DNA of 64,000 bases from positions 658,501-722,500 of the forward strand of contig WHVD01000036.1 of NCBI GenBank assembly GCA_015178975.1, given 5' to 3'. The stretch comes from Hysterangium stoloniferum (lineage: Eukaryota; Basidiomycota; Agaricomycetes; Hysterangiales; Hysterangiaceae). Positions 12,939 to 23,106 of the stretch are shown here, one piece after another (positions within the stretch are counted from its first letter, which is position 1; each line of letters opens with the position of its first letter). The notes beneath the pieces were generated by a model. That model was given only the letters and a program-made list of their open reading frames with translations. It searched no databases and was not told the DNA's origin. A program made the translations under genes and the position numbers.

Positions 12939-13712
12939 TTAGGATGCTCACACAGAGGTGATTCTTGAGATTGTTAGAGTAGATGCACAGTAAGTGATAT
13001 GCAGATTATAGAGGTATTCACACAAAGGTAATTCTTGAGATTCTTAGTGTACATACACAGGACATGATATACAGACTATGTGGGTTCCCACACTGAGATG
13101 ATTCCTGAGATTCCTAGGGTAGATTCATAGTGCATGAGAAAATGTATGTGATCACACAGTGGTGGTTATTGACATTCTTGCAATAGACACAGTGTATGAT
13201 ATTGAAATTTGTGACTGAGTTACACAGAGAGGATTCCAGAGATTCATAGTGTAGTTACATAGAAATTAATATGCACAGTCTAGAGTTGTTCGTACAGAGG
13301 TGATCCTTGAGATTCCTTGGGTAGATAGATACACACACCATGATACACATATTATAGGAGTGCTCTCACAGTGATTATTCTTGAGACTCTTAGGGAAGCC
13401 AAGTAGCATCTGATATGCATACTATAGGATTGCTCACAAGAGTTGATGAGATTGTTTACATATATGCACCACCCATGTCATGCAGATTATGGGAGTGCTT
13501 AGTGGTTATTCCTGAGGTTTTTAGGGTAGCCCCACAGCACTTGATTATTCTAGAGTTGGTCACACAGATGAGGTTCTTGATATTTCTCTGGAAGCTACTA
13601 AGCACTTGATATGCACTTATTGAGTTGTCCACACAGAAGTAACTCCTGAGATTTGTAGGAATATACACAATACATAATATACAGATTGTTGGAGTGTTCA
13701 CACATTGTGTCA
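12939..13712. repeat. Degenerate tandem array, unit about 70-80 bp
   Basis: About ten imperfect copies of a unit built from a cacacagaggtgattcttga-like core, a gagattcttagggtag-like middle, an acacagt segment and a gatatgcaga-like end. Units differ at many positions and by small indels, so the array is old. It encodes nothing continuous. Confidence 0.65.
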
Positions 13713-13759
13713 GTGTATCAGTGAGCCACCCACTATCTCATCTTGAGATTTTGTGTATT

Positions 13760-14190
13760 AACTGATGGAAATGCCAGTGTATAAGTTCAGTAACACATTG
13801 TTAAATCTTGAGTCCATGGTATGAGCCACAGGGAGAAATCCTGAGATTCAATGGATGGGCAAGAGTGCAAAGTCTCCAGATACTATGGGATGAACCACAG
13901 AGTCAAATCATAAGATTGGTGCATACAGCATACTCCAGAGATATTTAAACATATAATAGAGTACAATAATGAGATTCATAAGATTGGCATGTATAGTATA
14001 ATCTGGAGATATTTAAGCATATAACACAGAGTAAAATATTGATATTCCATGGAATGACCAACAGAGAAAAATCTCAGGATTACATAGAATGAACCACAAC
14101 ATGAAATCTTATGATTTATAAGATAGGTGTATACAGCATAATATGGTGCCATTGAAGTATATGGTGCAGAGTAGAATCTTGAAATTAGCA
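13760..14190. repeat. Second degenerate tandem array
   Basis: Adjacent to the first array. Repeating elements include aaatcttgag/aaatcctgag, a ggaatgaaccacag-like stretch and a pair of closely related segments around 13915-13990 and 13975-14040 containing agagatatttaaacatata or similar. The unit length is variable. Confidence 0.5.
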
Positions 14191-14213
14191 TCTTACTAAA
14201 TGGGCTGAATACA

Positions 14214-14493
14214 TGTTAGGACTGGGAAACCTGCCCGGACCTGGAACCCATCCTATAGGTATCCGGCTCTCTATATCATGTGAACTGGCCACTGGACTTT
14301 GCCCAGACATTCCACACCCCCTTTTCCCAATCTGTCTTTGCCTGTTTGATATCTGTCTCAGTCTGCCCCTTGTTTCCCAATCCATTAGATATATGGTTTA
14401 TTGTCATATTGTATGCCTTGTTATGTCTTTTTGTCTCTCTAGATATGTAGTACAATCATCTACAAGTTTCATTTTGCCTTCCCATCTCAAGGA
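14214..14493 (-). mobile_element. LTR fragment, reverse orientation
   Basis: Begins with tgttaggactgggaaacct, the reverse complement of the ends seen in the LTR family at 46559-47300 and 48244-48912 (ttcccaatcctaaca). It is cut at 14494 by the next element, so only one end is kept. Confidence 0.45.
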
Positions 14494-15682
14494 TGAGGAT
14501 TATCTCATAAGGTTCTCTTAATTTTCTTTGAATTATTTAATATTTTCTTGAATTTATTGTATTTTTATTATATTTCTATTGTGAAATATAAGGCCTAGTT
14601 CCTTGTAACTTGACATAATAATAGCATATATGAGCTCATATAATGCTATTATATCTTAAGTAATTTATTATAATTTTTAACTAATTATTTATATTTTATT
14701 TACTTAGTTATTGCTTCTCGGCATGTTGCTTGCTCCTATATATGTATTTTTGGAGTCACATGACTTATTACTTAAGTCAACTTCGAGTCATTGGCATTTG
14801 ATTCCGACCTGGATCTTGGCCTCTGAACCTTTGAGTTCAGGCTTAGATTGAAGCCCTTGTCTCAGACTGGGGAGTCATAGGATCAAAAAGGGGTAATAAA
14901 TAGTTGGACATGATATCATTACTGACTCAGTGATGATGTCATAAAATAATGAAATAGTTAAATAATTAGTTATCAAAATGTATATAAGGAGGGCCAGAAA
15001 TCCACAATAAATCATCTTATCACACACATATTTTAGTGCACAGCCCAGAAACTTATCTTATCATAGGACAATAATAGCCTTAGTCTGATACACTTACTGC
15101 AAGCACCTACACTTGCAGAATCTAGAACTCTTTGTCAGCACTCTTGAACTTAGCTAATCATCTAAGTTCCCCCAGCCTCACAGCTACCCTTTAGGCTTAT
15201 TAAATACATAATAAACCTAATAAGTATTTTATTGAAATCTCTGCCAACACTTAGATTATTCAAGGCCCATACCTAAGTTAGTGAATTAATCAAGTACAAG
15301 CACACAAGAAATCCAATGCAAATTGTTTTCTCTGTTAATAAAATATTTAACTCCTTGTTAAATATCTATTAATAGTCACAAATAAGCACACAAGAAACCG
15401 AAGCTCTTATATCAAGTCTCTGCCAAGTTACTGTGCATATATTCAGCTTCCAGCCCCTATTCTCAAGGAATAGTTCTTTTATTTGCTAAAAGAGTCATAT
15501 ATTGTTCTATTTAACCTTTCAATAATCCAAATAAGCATTGATTTTAGTTGTTTAAGCTTAATAGTGCAATAATTAATCTATCAGTATTTAAATTACTGGA
15601 CCTTTGCTTATTTTATTGTTGAAGCTCTGTGACACTATAGCATATACTGAGCTATCTAAAAGAAACCCCTAAATACATTACA
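14494..15682 (+). mobile_element. LTR-like element of about 1.2 kb (copy A)
   Basis: Starts TGAGG and ends CATTACA, and aligns along its length with 17746-19005. It contains a TATA-like gtatataagg at about 14983 and AATAAA signals downstream, as expected for an LTR promoter and terminator. No target duplication is visible here, so an outer part of a larger event may have been lost. No coding frame. Confidence 0.65.
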
Positions 15683-15826
15683 AATAAACAGAGTTTGATT
15701 GCCACAAAAGCATATGTTAGTGTCAGGTGACTGACAGTTTTCCATGTGATGACTTGAGCGATAACTTGAAACATTGATAGGTGGCAATAACCTTGGGGAC
15801 TGCCAGGTTGTGACACAGTCATAACA
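15683..15826 (-). mobile_element. 3' LTR remnant of Ty3/gypsy element 1
   Basis: This 144-bp segment matches 24390-24536, the end of the right-hand LTR of the same element, and ends in the same gtcataaca/gtcgtaaca boundary. Seen from the minus strand it is the start of the 3' LTR (TGTTA...). The rest of this LTR is missing or displaced by the element at 14494-15682. Confidence 0.7.
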
Positions 15827-15840
15827 GTGTCCCCCCATTT
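15827..15840 (-). other. Polypurine tract of element 1
   Basis: Directly inside the 3' LTR boundary, the minus strand reads aaatggggggacac before TGTTA. A purine-rich tract abutting the 3' LTR is the usual primer site for plus-strand DNA synthesis in LTR retrotransposons. It confirms that element 1 lies on the minus strand. Confidence 0.6.
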
Positions 15841-15939
15841 GGCTGAAATCCCAAGGAGGCTGAAAATCTAGATTCTGTACGTAAAAACTTGTCAGGTACG
15901 GGTGTGTCAAAATGTCATGTGACCCGGTAAAGATTTACA

Positions 15940-15947
15940 TATAAAAA
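15940..15947 (+). promoter_or_regulatory. TATA box for convergent ORF
   Basis: A TATAAAAA sequence lies 57 bp upstream of the ATG at 15997. It is followed by a pyrimidine-rich tract (ttacttctcttccctc) and a good start context (accaccATG). This is a typical fungal core promoter layout. It points into the retroelement, opposite to its pol gene. Confidence 0.45.
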
Positions 15948-15996
15948 TTTGAGGGGTGCTGGCGCTTGATTTTTTACTTCTCTTCCCTCAACCACC

Positions 15997-16996
15997 ATGA
16001 CCATTGGCTCGGGGTTGAAACCCTTCCCAGTTCAGTTAATGGTCGCTCTCATGTCAGTTCCGAGCGGGCCATCGAGTGCTCAAGAATGTTGTTGCCTTCT
16101 TGAGGAGAAAAGAAAAGCATGCAAGGAGGAGGAGTGTAGGGAGAAGGAGGAGCTGGTGGCCATAGAGGGAGAGGAGAAGAAACTGGCAGTGGAGGAGGCT
16201 GCATGCAAGAACTGGGATGCGGTGCTTGTGAAGAAGAAGCAGTGGGAGGCCAATCAGGTGTGAGAGGAGGAGGCGAAGAAGAGAGGGAAAGGTAAGTCGG
16301 GTTCCCATTTCTTTTGTGACCCTGCTGACATTTCCATAGCGCAAGGCAGTGACGCCTTCAGAGTCCAATGATGAGGAGGATGAGGAGGACGAGGAGGATG
16401 TACTGGGGCCGTCAAGCCCCAAGGTGGGTTCAGTTTCCTCATTTTTAAAATTTCTAATTTGTTTTGTCTTCAATTATAGAAACAAAAACAGGCCCCCAAG
16501 GTGGGGCCTGAAAATAACCCCAAGTGCAACCAGTGCACTAAATGGGGTTGGGACTTGCCATCCACGGGCAAGTGGTCAGGGCCACACTTGTCAAGAGTGT
16601 GCCAACCAAAAGCTTGGGTACTCACGAGTATTCCTGGATGCCAACAGGAATGGGTCCTACCAAGAATGGCAGGCTGATGCTCTAGAAGAGCAAAGCCACC
16701 TCATGTGCACCTACTTCTTGGAGACAACACAGTTCTGGTTTGAAACTCTGCAACAACAAGGTCTGATGACTGAACAACTGTGACTTTTGGGCATGGGGCT
16801 GGAGAAACAAACCAGCACAATTGAGTCGCTCAGGGAGCAACTTGAACAATATTTAGAAGTGCCGAGTTGCAATGGAGTTGGGCCTGGAGTTGGGGTATCA
16901 GGAAAGGTCAGTGAAGAGGTGTCAGTGGCCGTCAGGGAGAGGGAAGGCTTGGAAGCCGGAGAAGAAGGAGAGGTTGTAGAGGAAACCTTTAGGTAG
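15997..16996 (+). pseudogene. Convergent coiled-coil / Cys-cluster ORF inside element 1
   Basis: Reads opposite to gag-pol, between the end of pol (17084) and the 3' LTR. The first part encodes a Lys/Glu-rich coiled coil (16100-16260). Two introns are apparent: 16292-16339 (GTAAG...CATAG, 48 nt) and 16424-16479 (GTGGG...TTATAG, 56 nt, with a ctaat branch-like site). The middle exon is an acidic EEDEEDEED tract. The last part carries CNQC, a further Cys, then HTCQEC, resembling the Cys-cluster proteins that are abundant in Agaricomycete genomes. A stop (tga at 16261, probably from a CpG) and at least one frameshift around the Cys cluster break it. A C-terminal acidic coiled-coil frame ends at 16996. 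Function is unknown; a Gag-like or DNA-binding role is only inference. Confidence 0.55.
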
Positions 16997-17083
16997 TAAA
17001 AATATAATGGTTTTAAAACAAAGAAACATAGTGTGAAATCATAAGGCATAGTTGGAAAAAGGTTGGGTACCACGTGAGATGAC

Positions 17084-17738
17084 TTATAAAGAATTTAGAG
17101 GACCGGGTTTATTTGGATAAGCTTGATGAAACCCTAAAATGATTTCTGATGCATTGCCGAGCTCTGTAGCTAAGATCCATGAGGTTTCTTCATCTGTACC
17201 TTCATAGCCAGCCCATTTAACCAAATAAAGTAACTTGCATGAGTGTCAGTGATTGTCGATTTTAGAGCCTAGGATTTCCAATATCTCGAATTTGGGTTCT
17301 CCATCAATAATCACGGGTGGAGGTGGTGGTTGTATGCAATCCAGTATATTGTTAGCAACATAAGGTTCTAACATAGATACATGAAATACTGGGTGTACTG
17401 CACACATGTTGTCTGGAAGCGGAAGTGTCCATGAAAGCGTGCTGGCTTGTGCTATAACTTCAAAAGGACCTAAATATTTTTCAGAGAGCTTCTTAGAGGT
17501 TCTAGTAGTTCGGAAAAACTCAGCTTTAATGAATACTCAGTCTCCGATCTTGAAATCAGGAGGTGGAAGTTGATTCTTATCTGCAGACCATTGGTATTGT
17601 TCTTGGGCCATTGCAATAGTTTTACGAAGTTCTTGATGTAGCTTGTCAAGGTTTGCAATGAAGTCTTGAGTATGGGTGGATGCGAGATCATGGTCCAGGT
17701 GGATTGCAATATTGGGGTTGTAGCCTTTGTTTGCAAAG
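17084..17738 (-). pseudogene. Ty3/gypsy integrase C-terminus and chromodomain, element 1
   Basis: Minus-strand frame with the integrase tail (KLSEKYLGPFEVIAQ, then VHPVFHVSMLEP) followed by a chromodomain (LLYLVKWAGYEGTDEETSWI, then ELGNASEI) and the pol stop at 17084. Two in-frame stops are present (near FKIGD and near NHxHSC). The chromodomain places the element in the chromovirus group of Ty3/gypsy, in which that domain guides integration to heterochromatin. The frame is cut at 17738 by the LTR insertion and resumes at 19013. Confidence 0.85.
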
Positions 17739-17745
17739 AAAGGTG

Positions 17746-19005
17746 TGAGGTATCAGCCTCATCTCATAATATTCTCTTAATTTTCTGTGAATTATTTAAT
17801 ATTTTCTCGAATTTATTGTATTTTTATTATCTTTTTATTGTGAAATATAAGGCCTTATACCTTTTAACTTTACATAATAATAGCCTATATGAGCTCATAT
17901 AATGCTATTATATCTTATTTATTTTAATATAATTTTTAACTAATTATTTATATTTTATTTACTTAGTTATTGCTTTTCGGCACCTTGCTGCAGGCTGGTC
18001 TGCGCATTTTTGGAGTCACGTGACTTATTAGATAAGCCTCCGGTGTTGGGATATCACACAAGTCATGAATGTGACTGTAATGACTTACTCGAGTCATAAT
18101 TTGATTCCGCCGACTCATCAAATGCTTCCGTCCCGGGACCGTGGCCTTGAACCTTCATGTTCAAGCCAAAGGTTGGAACCCTTGTCTCAGAGAGGGGAAT
18201 CACATGGTAAATAAAGGGTAAAAAATAAGTAGAATATGAGGTCATTATGACCTAAATAATGACCTCATAAAATAAATAAATGGTTAAATATTTAGTTATC
18301 AGAATGTATATAAGGAGGGGCAAGTTTCCAATAAAATCATTTTATCACACACACATTTTACTGCACAGCTCAGAAGCTAATCATCCTAAGGACAATAATA
18401 GCCTTAGTCTGATACACTAACTGCAAGCACCTACACTTGCAGAATCTTGAATCTTTGTCAGCAACTCTTGAACTTAGCTAATCATGTAAGTTCCCCCAGC
18501 CTCACAGCTACCCTTAGGCTTATTAATTACATAATAAACCTAATAAGTATTCATACTGAAATCCCTGCCAATACTAGATTATTCAAGGCCCAGCCCTAAG
18601 TTTGTTGAATTAATCAAGTACAAGCACTCAAATAATCCAACACATATTATTTTCTCTATTAATAAATTATTTAACACTTGTTAAATAACTATTAATAGTC
18701 ACAAATAAGCATGCAAGAATCCGAAGCTTTATATCAAGTCTCTGCTAAGTTACTGTGCATATACTCAGCTTCCAGCCCCTATTATCAAGGAATAGTTCTT
18801 TTATTTGCTAAAAGAGTTATATATTGTTCTATTGAACCTTTCAATAATCAAAATAAGAATTGATTTGAGTTGTTTAAGCTTAATAGCACAGCTCATTAAT
18901 CTATCAGTATTTAAATTCCTGGACCTTTGCTTGTTTTATTGTTGAAGCTCTGTGACACTATAGCATATATTGAGCTATCTAAGAGAAACCCCTGAATACA
19001 TTACA
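17746..19005 (+). mobile_element. LTR inserted in integrase of element 1 (copy B)
   Basis: Starts TGAGG, ends TTACA, and is flanked by aaaggtg on both sides (17739-17745 and 19006-19012). The host integrase frame is exact when the insert is left out. It carries a gtatataagg TATA-like site near 18305 and AATAAA signals. It is a sibling of 14494-15682. The size and TG...CA ends fit a solo LTR; no internal genes are present. Confidence 0.8.
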
Positions 19006-19012
19006 AAAGGTG

Positions 19013-19702
19013 AAATGCCAGTAGTGGCATTCAGTGTGTTGTTATATGTGAATTCAGCTAGTGGTAGTAGTGATTTCCAATTACCTTGTTAATAGTTACA
19101 ATAGACACAAATGTATTGTTCCAAGGTTTGATTCATGTGTTTGGTTTGGCTGTCGCCTTCCGGGTGATAACCCAAAGTGAAGTGTAATTTCATGTCTAAT
19201 GCTTTTCCGAGTGACCTAAAGAAATGAGAGACAAACTTGGATCCGTGATCAGATGTGACATGTGATGGAACACTGTGCTTGGAAAATACATGGGTGATGA
19301 ATAATTCGTCTAACTGTACAGATGTTATTGTGTCATATGTTGGAATGAAAATACTTTGCTTTGTGAGCCGATCCACAACAACTAGGATTGCTGTATGATC
19401 TTTGGATGCCAGTAGGTGCTTGATGAAATCCATAGAAATCGAGTTCCAGGGTTTTTCCAGGATTGGTAATTGTTTCAGTAGGCCATATGGTTTGTGTTGC
19501 TGTGATTTAGAGCGTAAACATGTTGTACAGGATTTTGAATAGTGCTTAGCGAAATCTCAGATGCCGGGCCATGTATATTCTCTTCTAATGAGCAAAAGAG
19601 TTTTATTGAGGCCAAAATGTCCCGAGGTCGGGTGGTCATGCTTATGTTGTAGGATTTGCAGCCGAAGGGTGTCGGAATCTGGTATATAGATATGGTTGTC
19701 AA
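19013..19702 (-). pseudogene. Ty3/gypsy integrase core, element 1
   Basis: Minus-strand reading gives MDFIKHL, the first catalytic Asp region, then VVDRLTKQSIFIPT, HVTSDHGSKFVSHFF with the second catalytic Asp, and HPEGDSQTKHMNQTLEQY with the catalytic Glu region. A zinc-binding HHCC region should lie to the right, but the frame is poor there (19500-19990). An in-frame stop occurs near the NYxQGNW segment. Confidence 0.8.
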
Positions 19703-20135
19703 GTCTAATGAAACCTTGTGAGTCTAGTGACCATCGGGGCTGATCGGGATTGGACAGCTTATTGAGATGTGCTTTGCTGACTGGGTCTAATGGAATTCCT
19801 GATAGTATATCTTGATGTAACTTTTTGGTATCTATAAGGATAACACTTCACAAGACTGGATGAATGAGGTAAGTGGCTCGGATAGATGTGAACAGTTGTT
19901 CCGATGAAAACATAGGCTTGAAATTATGCAGATTAACTGTGGTGTAGTCACTACTCCCCTCTTTAGGATAGATGTCCCATCATCTAGTCATAGCATTAGG
20001 GTTTTCCACTAAGGTGGCCGGGACAGAAGCGGATTACCATATTGAAAGTAAAGAGGAGTTTGTACCATCAGGCTTTCCGACGGGTGAGTTTTGTGGTAGA
20101 AAAGTAAACCAATTTTTTGTGGTCGGTAATAACAT

Positions 20136-21029
20136 CTATCGGGTGAGCCGATCTTCCAAATAATGTTGCCATGTTTTGAAAGCTTCAAATATCGCGAGTA
20201 GTTCTCTATCATGAACATCGTAGTTGAGTTCAGGTGCCGAAAAAGTGTGAGACAAAAAAGCTACTGGGTGGACTTCATCATCGGTGTCCAGAATGGACAA
20301 TATCACAGGGAGTGCATAATATGAGGCATCAGTTTCCACAATGAGTTGAACATCAGGCTTCCAGTGTAAACGCACTTTTCAATTCTTGGAATGCCGTTTG
20401 GCATTCTTCAGAGAAATTCCATGGGGTGTCTTTACGAGTAAGATGAGTGAGCGGAATGGTAATTTTTGAGTAGTTGTGAATGAAATGACAATAAAAATTG
20501 GTGAAGCCTACAAAGGACTGAATGTCCTTAACCTTTTGGGGTTCTGGCCAATCTTGAATAACTTGAATTTTAGTGTTGTCCATGCAGAGACCATCAGGTC
20601 CCATCATGAAACCTAAATATTCAACTGTGTTGACATCAAAAGAACATTTTTTCCCATTCACAAAAAGACCACGTTTTTGGAGTCTTCAGAGAACTTCACA
20701 GACATGTTCATCATGAAGTGTAGGATCTTCGGAGAATATGAGGATGTCATCTAAGTACACAATGACAAAGACATTGAGGAGGTCAGAAAAGATGTTGTTG
20801 ATAAAATATTGAAAGACTGACAGAGCAACAGTGAGGCCAAAAGGCATCACTAACCATTTGAAGGAGCCATAGCAAGTGCGAAAAGCTGTTTTCCATTTGT
20901 CGCCTTCGGCGATCTGAACCAAATCATATCCATGTTTAAGATCTATCTTTGTATAGATTCAGGCCTTCTGAGGGGCATCAAGTAAATTGGAGATTAGTGG
21001 TAACAGGTACTTATCTTTTTGGGTGATCA
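20136..21029 (-). pseudogene. Ty3/gypsy reverse transcriptase and RNase H, element 1
   Basis: Minus-strand frames carry [30 protein letters not shown] and the catalytic YLDD motif in [13 protein letters not shown], followed by the connection region and the RNase H start (VETDASYYALP, then HDRELLAI). Several stops and frameshifts interrupt it (for example after the bases coding VCEVL and in IDFxGLN). The stretch that normally links protease to RT, including the [11 protein letters not shown] region seen in element 2, is missing, so a deletion of roughly 200-300 bp joins the protease tail to RLCIDF. Confidence 0.85.
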
Positions 21030-21032
21030 CAT

Positions 21033-21743
21033 TTAGTCCTCAAAAGTCAATGCAAAGCCGAATTCTGGAACACCTTTCAAATCTGCAATCAGTTCGGCCA
21101 CCAGGGATGCAAAGTGACTGGTGACTTCATCAACTTTAAGATTGACTGTAAATGCTCGGGAGCCATCCAACTTGATGGCTCTCATAAAAGCTATGGCATT
21201 TATTAGAGAGATGGGCAGCAGAGAGCTTGGATTTGCCACGGGGGCTGGAGATGCTGTAGAGGCCATATTTGCCAGAACAGGTGGAAACGGACCAGTCATA
21301 TTGGGTGCCGACAGGGTTCGGAAATGGATACTGCCCAATACCCAATCAATCAACAGATTGTAGTGGGTGAGCCAGTTATGTCCTAGGACCATGGAGCAGC
21401 TTGAGTCCAACTGTGTTACAAAAAATGTAACTGTCTGAAAGGTTCCACATGGGAACCGAAGTCGGAGTTTGCAGGCTTGCGAGATTATGGAGTATGAGGT
21501 ACCATAAAAGAGTTGGAGTGGAATGAGATCTATTGCATAAGTTTTTAACTGATTTTTTCGGGAAAAACTTGTATCTATAAAACAATGGGTTGAACCTGAA
21601 TCTACGAGAGCTTGAAAAGAAAGACTCCCAAGAGGTTCTGAAGTAAGATTTATGAACAAAGAATTGGGATCATACAGAGCAGATGTTTTAAGATGACAAT
21701 TTTCTGGTGTGCGGGGAGATTCAACGCAACTGTCCAACTGCAC
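21033..21743 (-). pseudogene. Ty3/gypsy aspartic protease region, element 1
   Basis: A 236-codon open minus-strand frame contains the retropepsin active site [13 protein letters not shown], then [17 protein letters not shown], the conserved segment following the protease. It keeps one copy of the LIDWV codons that are expanded into a minisatellite in element 2. The frame runs out of register at the deletion leading into RT. Confidence 0.85.
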
Positions 21744-23050
21744 AGAATCCAGAGAGTTGCTTAATCTTTTTTTGACTCGGCAGCCAGCTTAGCTGGTTGT
21801 GAAGTCGTGGCCATATTGGCCGATCGAGCTTTTGTGGCCTTCGGGCATGCGGCGACTCAGTGTCCAGGATCTGCACACAACAAACAAAGATTGTTGTCCA
21901 TTTGATGTTGCTTTTCCTGTGGTAGGAGCTTGCCATCGGAGCTGAGTTTGCTAGTTAAGTCAGGTTTGTCTTTGTCTTGAGACTTATTCGACTGTTTGCC
22001 CTTGCCTTTTTTGTCATTAAAACCCTTGTTGTTGGATTTCTTATTGGAGTTTGAGTTACCACTATTGTTGGTGTTTTGATTACCAGACTTGTTGGCATTC
22101 TTATTGTCCCATGATTTTTTGTCCTATGGGTTTTTGCAACTGATTTCCAAACATTGTTCCCAGTATCAGGCATCTGTGTTTTGGGCCTTTAGATGCATGA
22201 GGGGGAGAGTCTTCAGTTTGCCAGTGTCTCCTTTGGAAACTTTGTATTTGAGGCGAGATGGGAGGCCGGAGTAAAACTGGTAACAAAGGGCCAAATCACC
22301 CCAGTTGCAACGTGTGGCGAGGTTGTTGAAGTTGATGATGTAGTCGGTGATGCGCTGGGTGTCTTTCATTTTGAGATTAGAAAGCATGGTTTTGGCATCA
22401 CCAGTTTGGTCATAGGGACCAAAGTTTGTTTTGAGTTCCTCAACAAAGGCATCCCAATTGTGAAGCCAATTGGGATCTTGGGAGGTGAGGACAGAGAATG
22501 TGGGTTCAAACCAGGCTGCTACAGAATCCTTAAGGTACGAGAGTGCAAAGTTTACCTTTCAGTTATCCATTGCAAAAGCAGCTGGGCAGTCCCGAAAGTT
22601 GAATTGACATTGTATAAGAAATGTCAGCAATTTCTTCGGGTTTGAGCTGGTAAATGGTTTGGGTGTGTTGACTCAGGTTTGCCCAGGTTCTTATTCCTTG
22701 GTATTGTTTTTAAGAAAATCATTAAGGGATCCTAGGGTACCAGAGAACAATTCCCATGTCTTGTTGGGGTCAAAATCCGGTTTTTGTTTCATGGACTTCT
22801 TAGGACCACTACCCTGAGGTATGGGTTGGTTGCCATCCTCAGGTTCGGGTCCCAGAGCTGATTGATTGTTAATCTCTTCAGGTGCTTCAGGTTCGGGTGC
22901 TTCAGTAACGTCTTCAGCGTCACTGGTAATTTCCACAAAGCGGGATTCTTTGGAGGTTTCTGGTTGTGGTGTTCTCCAGAGTAGCTCAGGCTGTATACAG
23001 GAATGGAGACTTGAGAATGGAAGATTCTGCTTTGCCACTTGGCTTGCCAT
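21744..23050 (-). pseudogene. Ty3/gypsy Gag, element 1
   Basis: Gag starts at 23050 with an acidic N-terminal region (22691-23050). It then shows the capsid-like segment MKDTQRITDYIINFNNLATR (about 22370) and a basic Asn/Lys-rich stretch (21960-22170). A CCHC zinc knuckle (CLLCADPGH...AACP, about 21840-21890) follows, with an in-frame stop immediately after its His. The parts sit in different frames. Gag would package the RNA in the cytoplasmic particle. Confidence 0.75.
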
Positions 23051-23106
23051 CTTTTTTTCTCAGAGGCATGATTAATGGAAAATGCGAGTGTGAAATCAGA
23101 ACATAC

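Noticed and set aside
16054-16473. Minus-strand Ser/Leu-rich ORF opposite the convergent ORF
   Set aside because: It is the mirror of Glu/Asp-rich codons on the plus strand, where introns, a start context and the Cys cluster lie.
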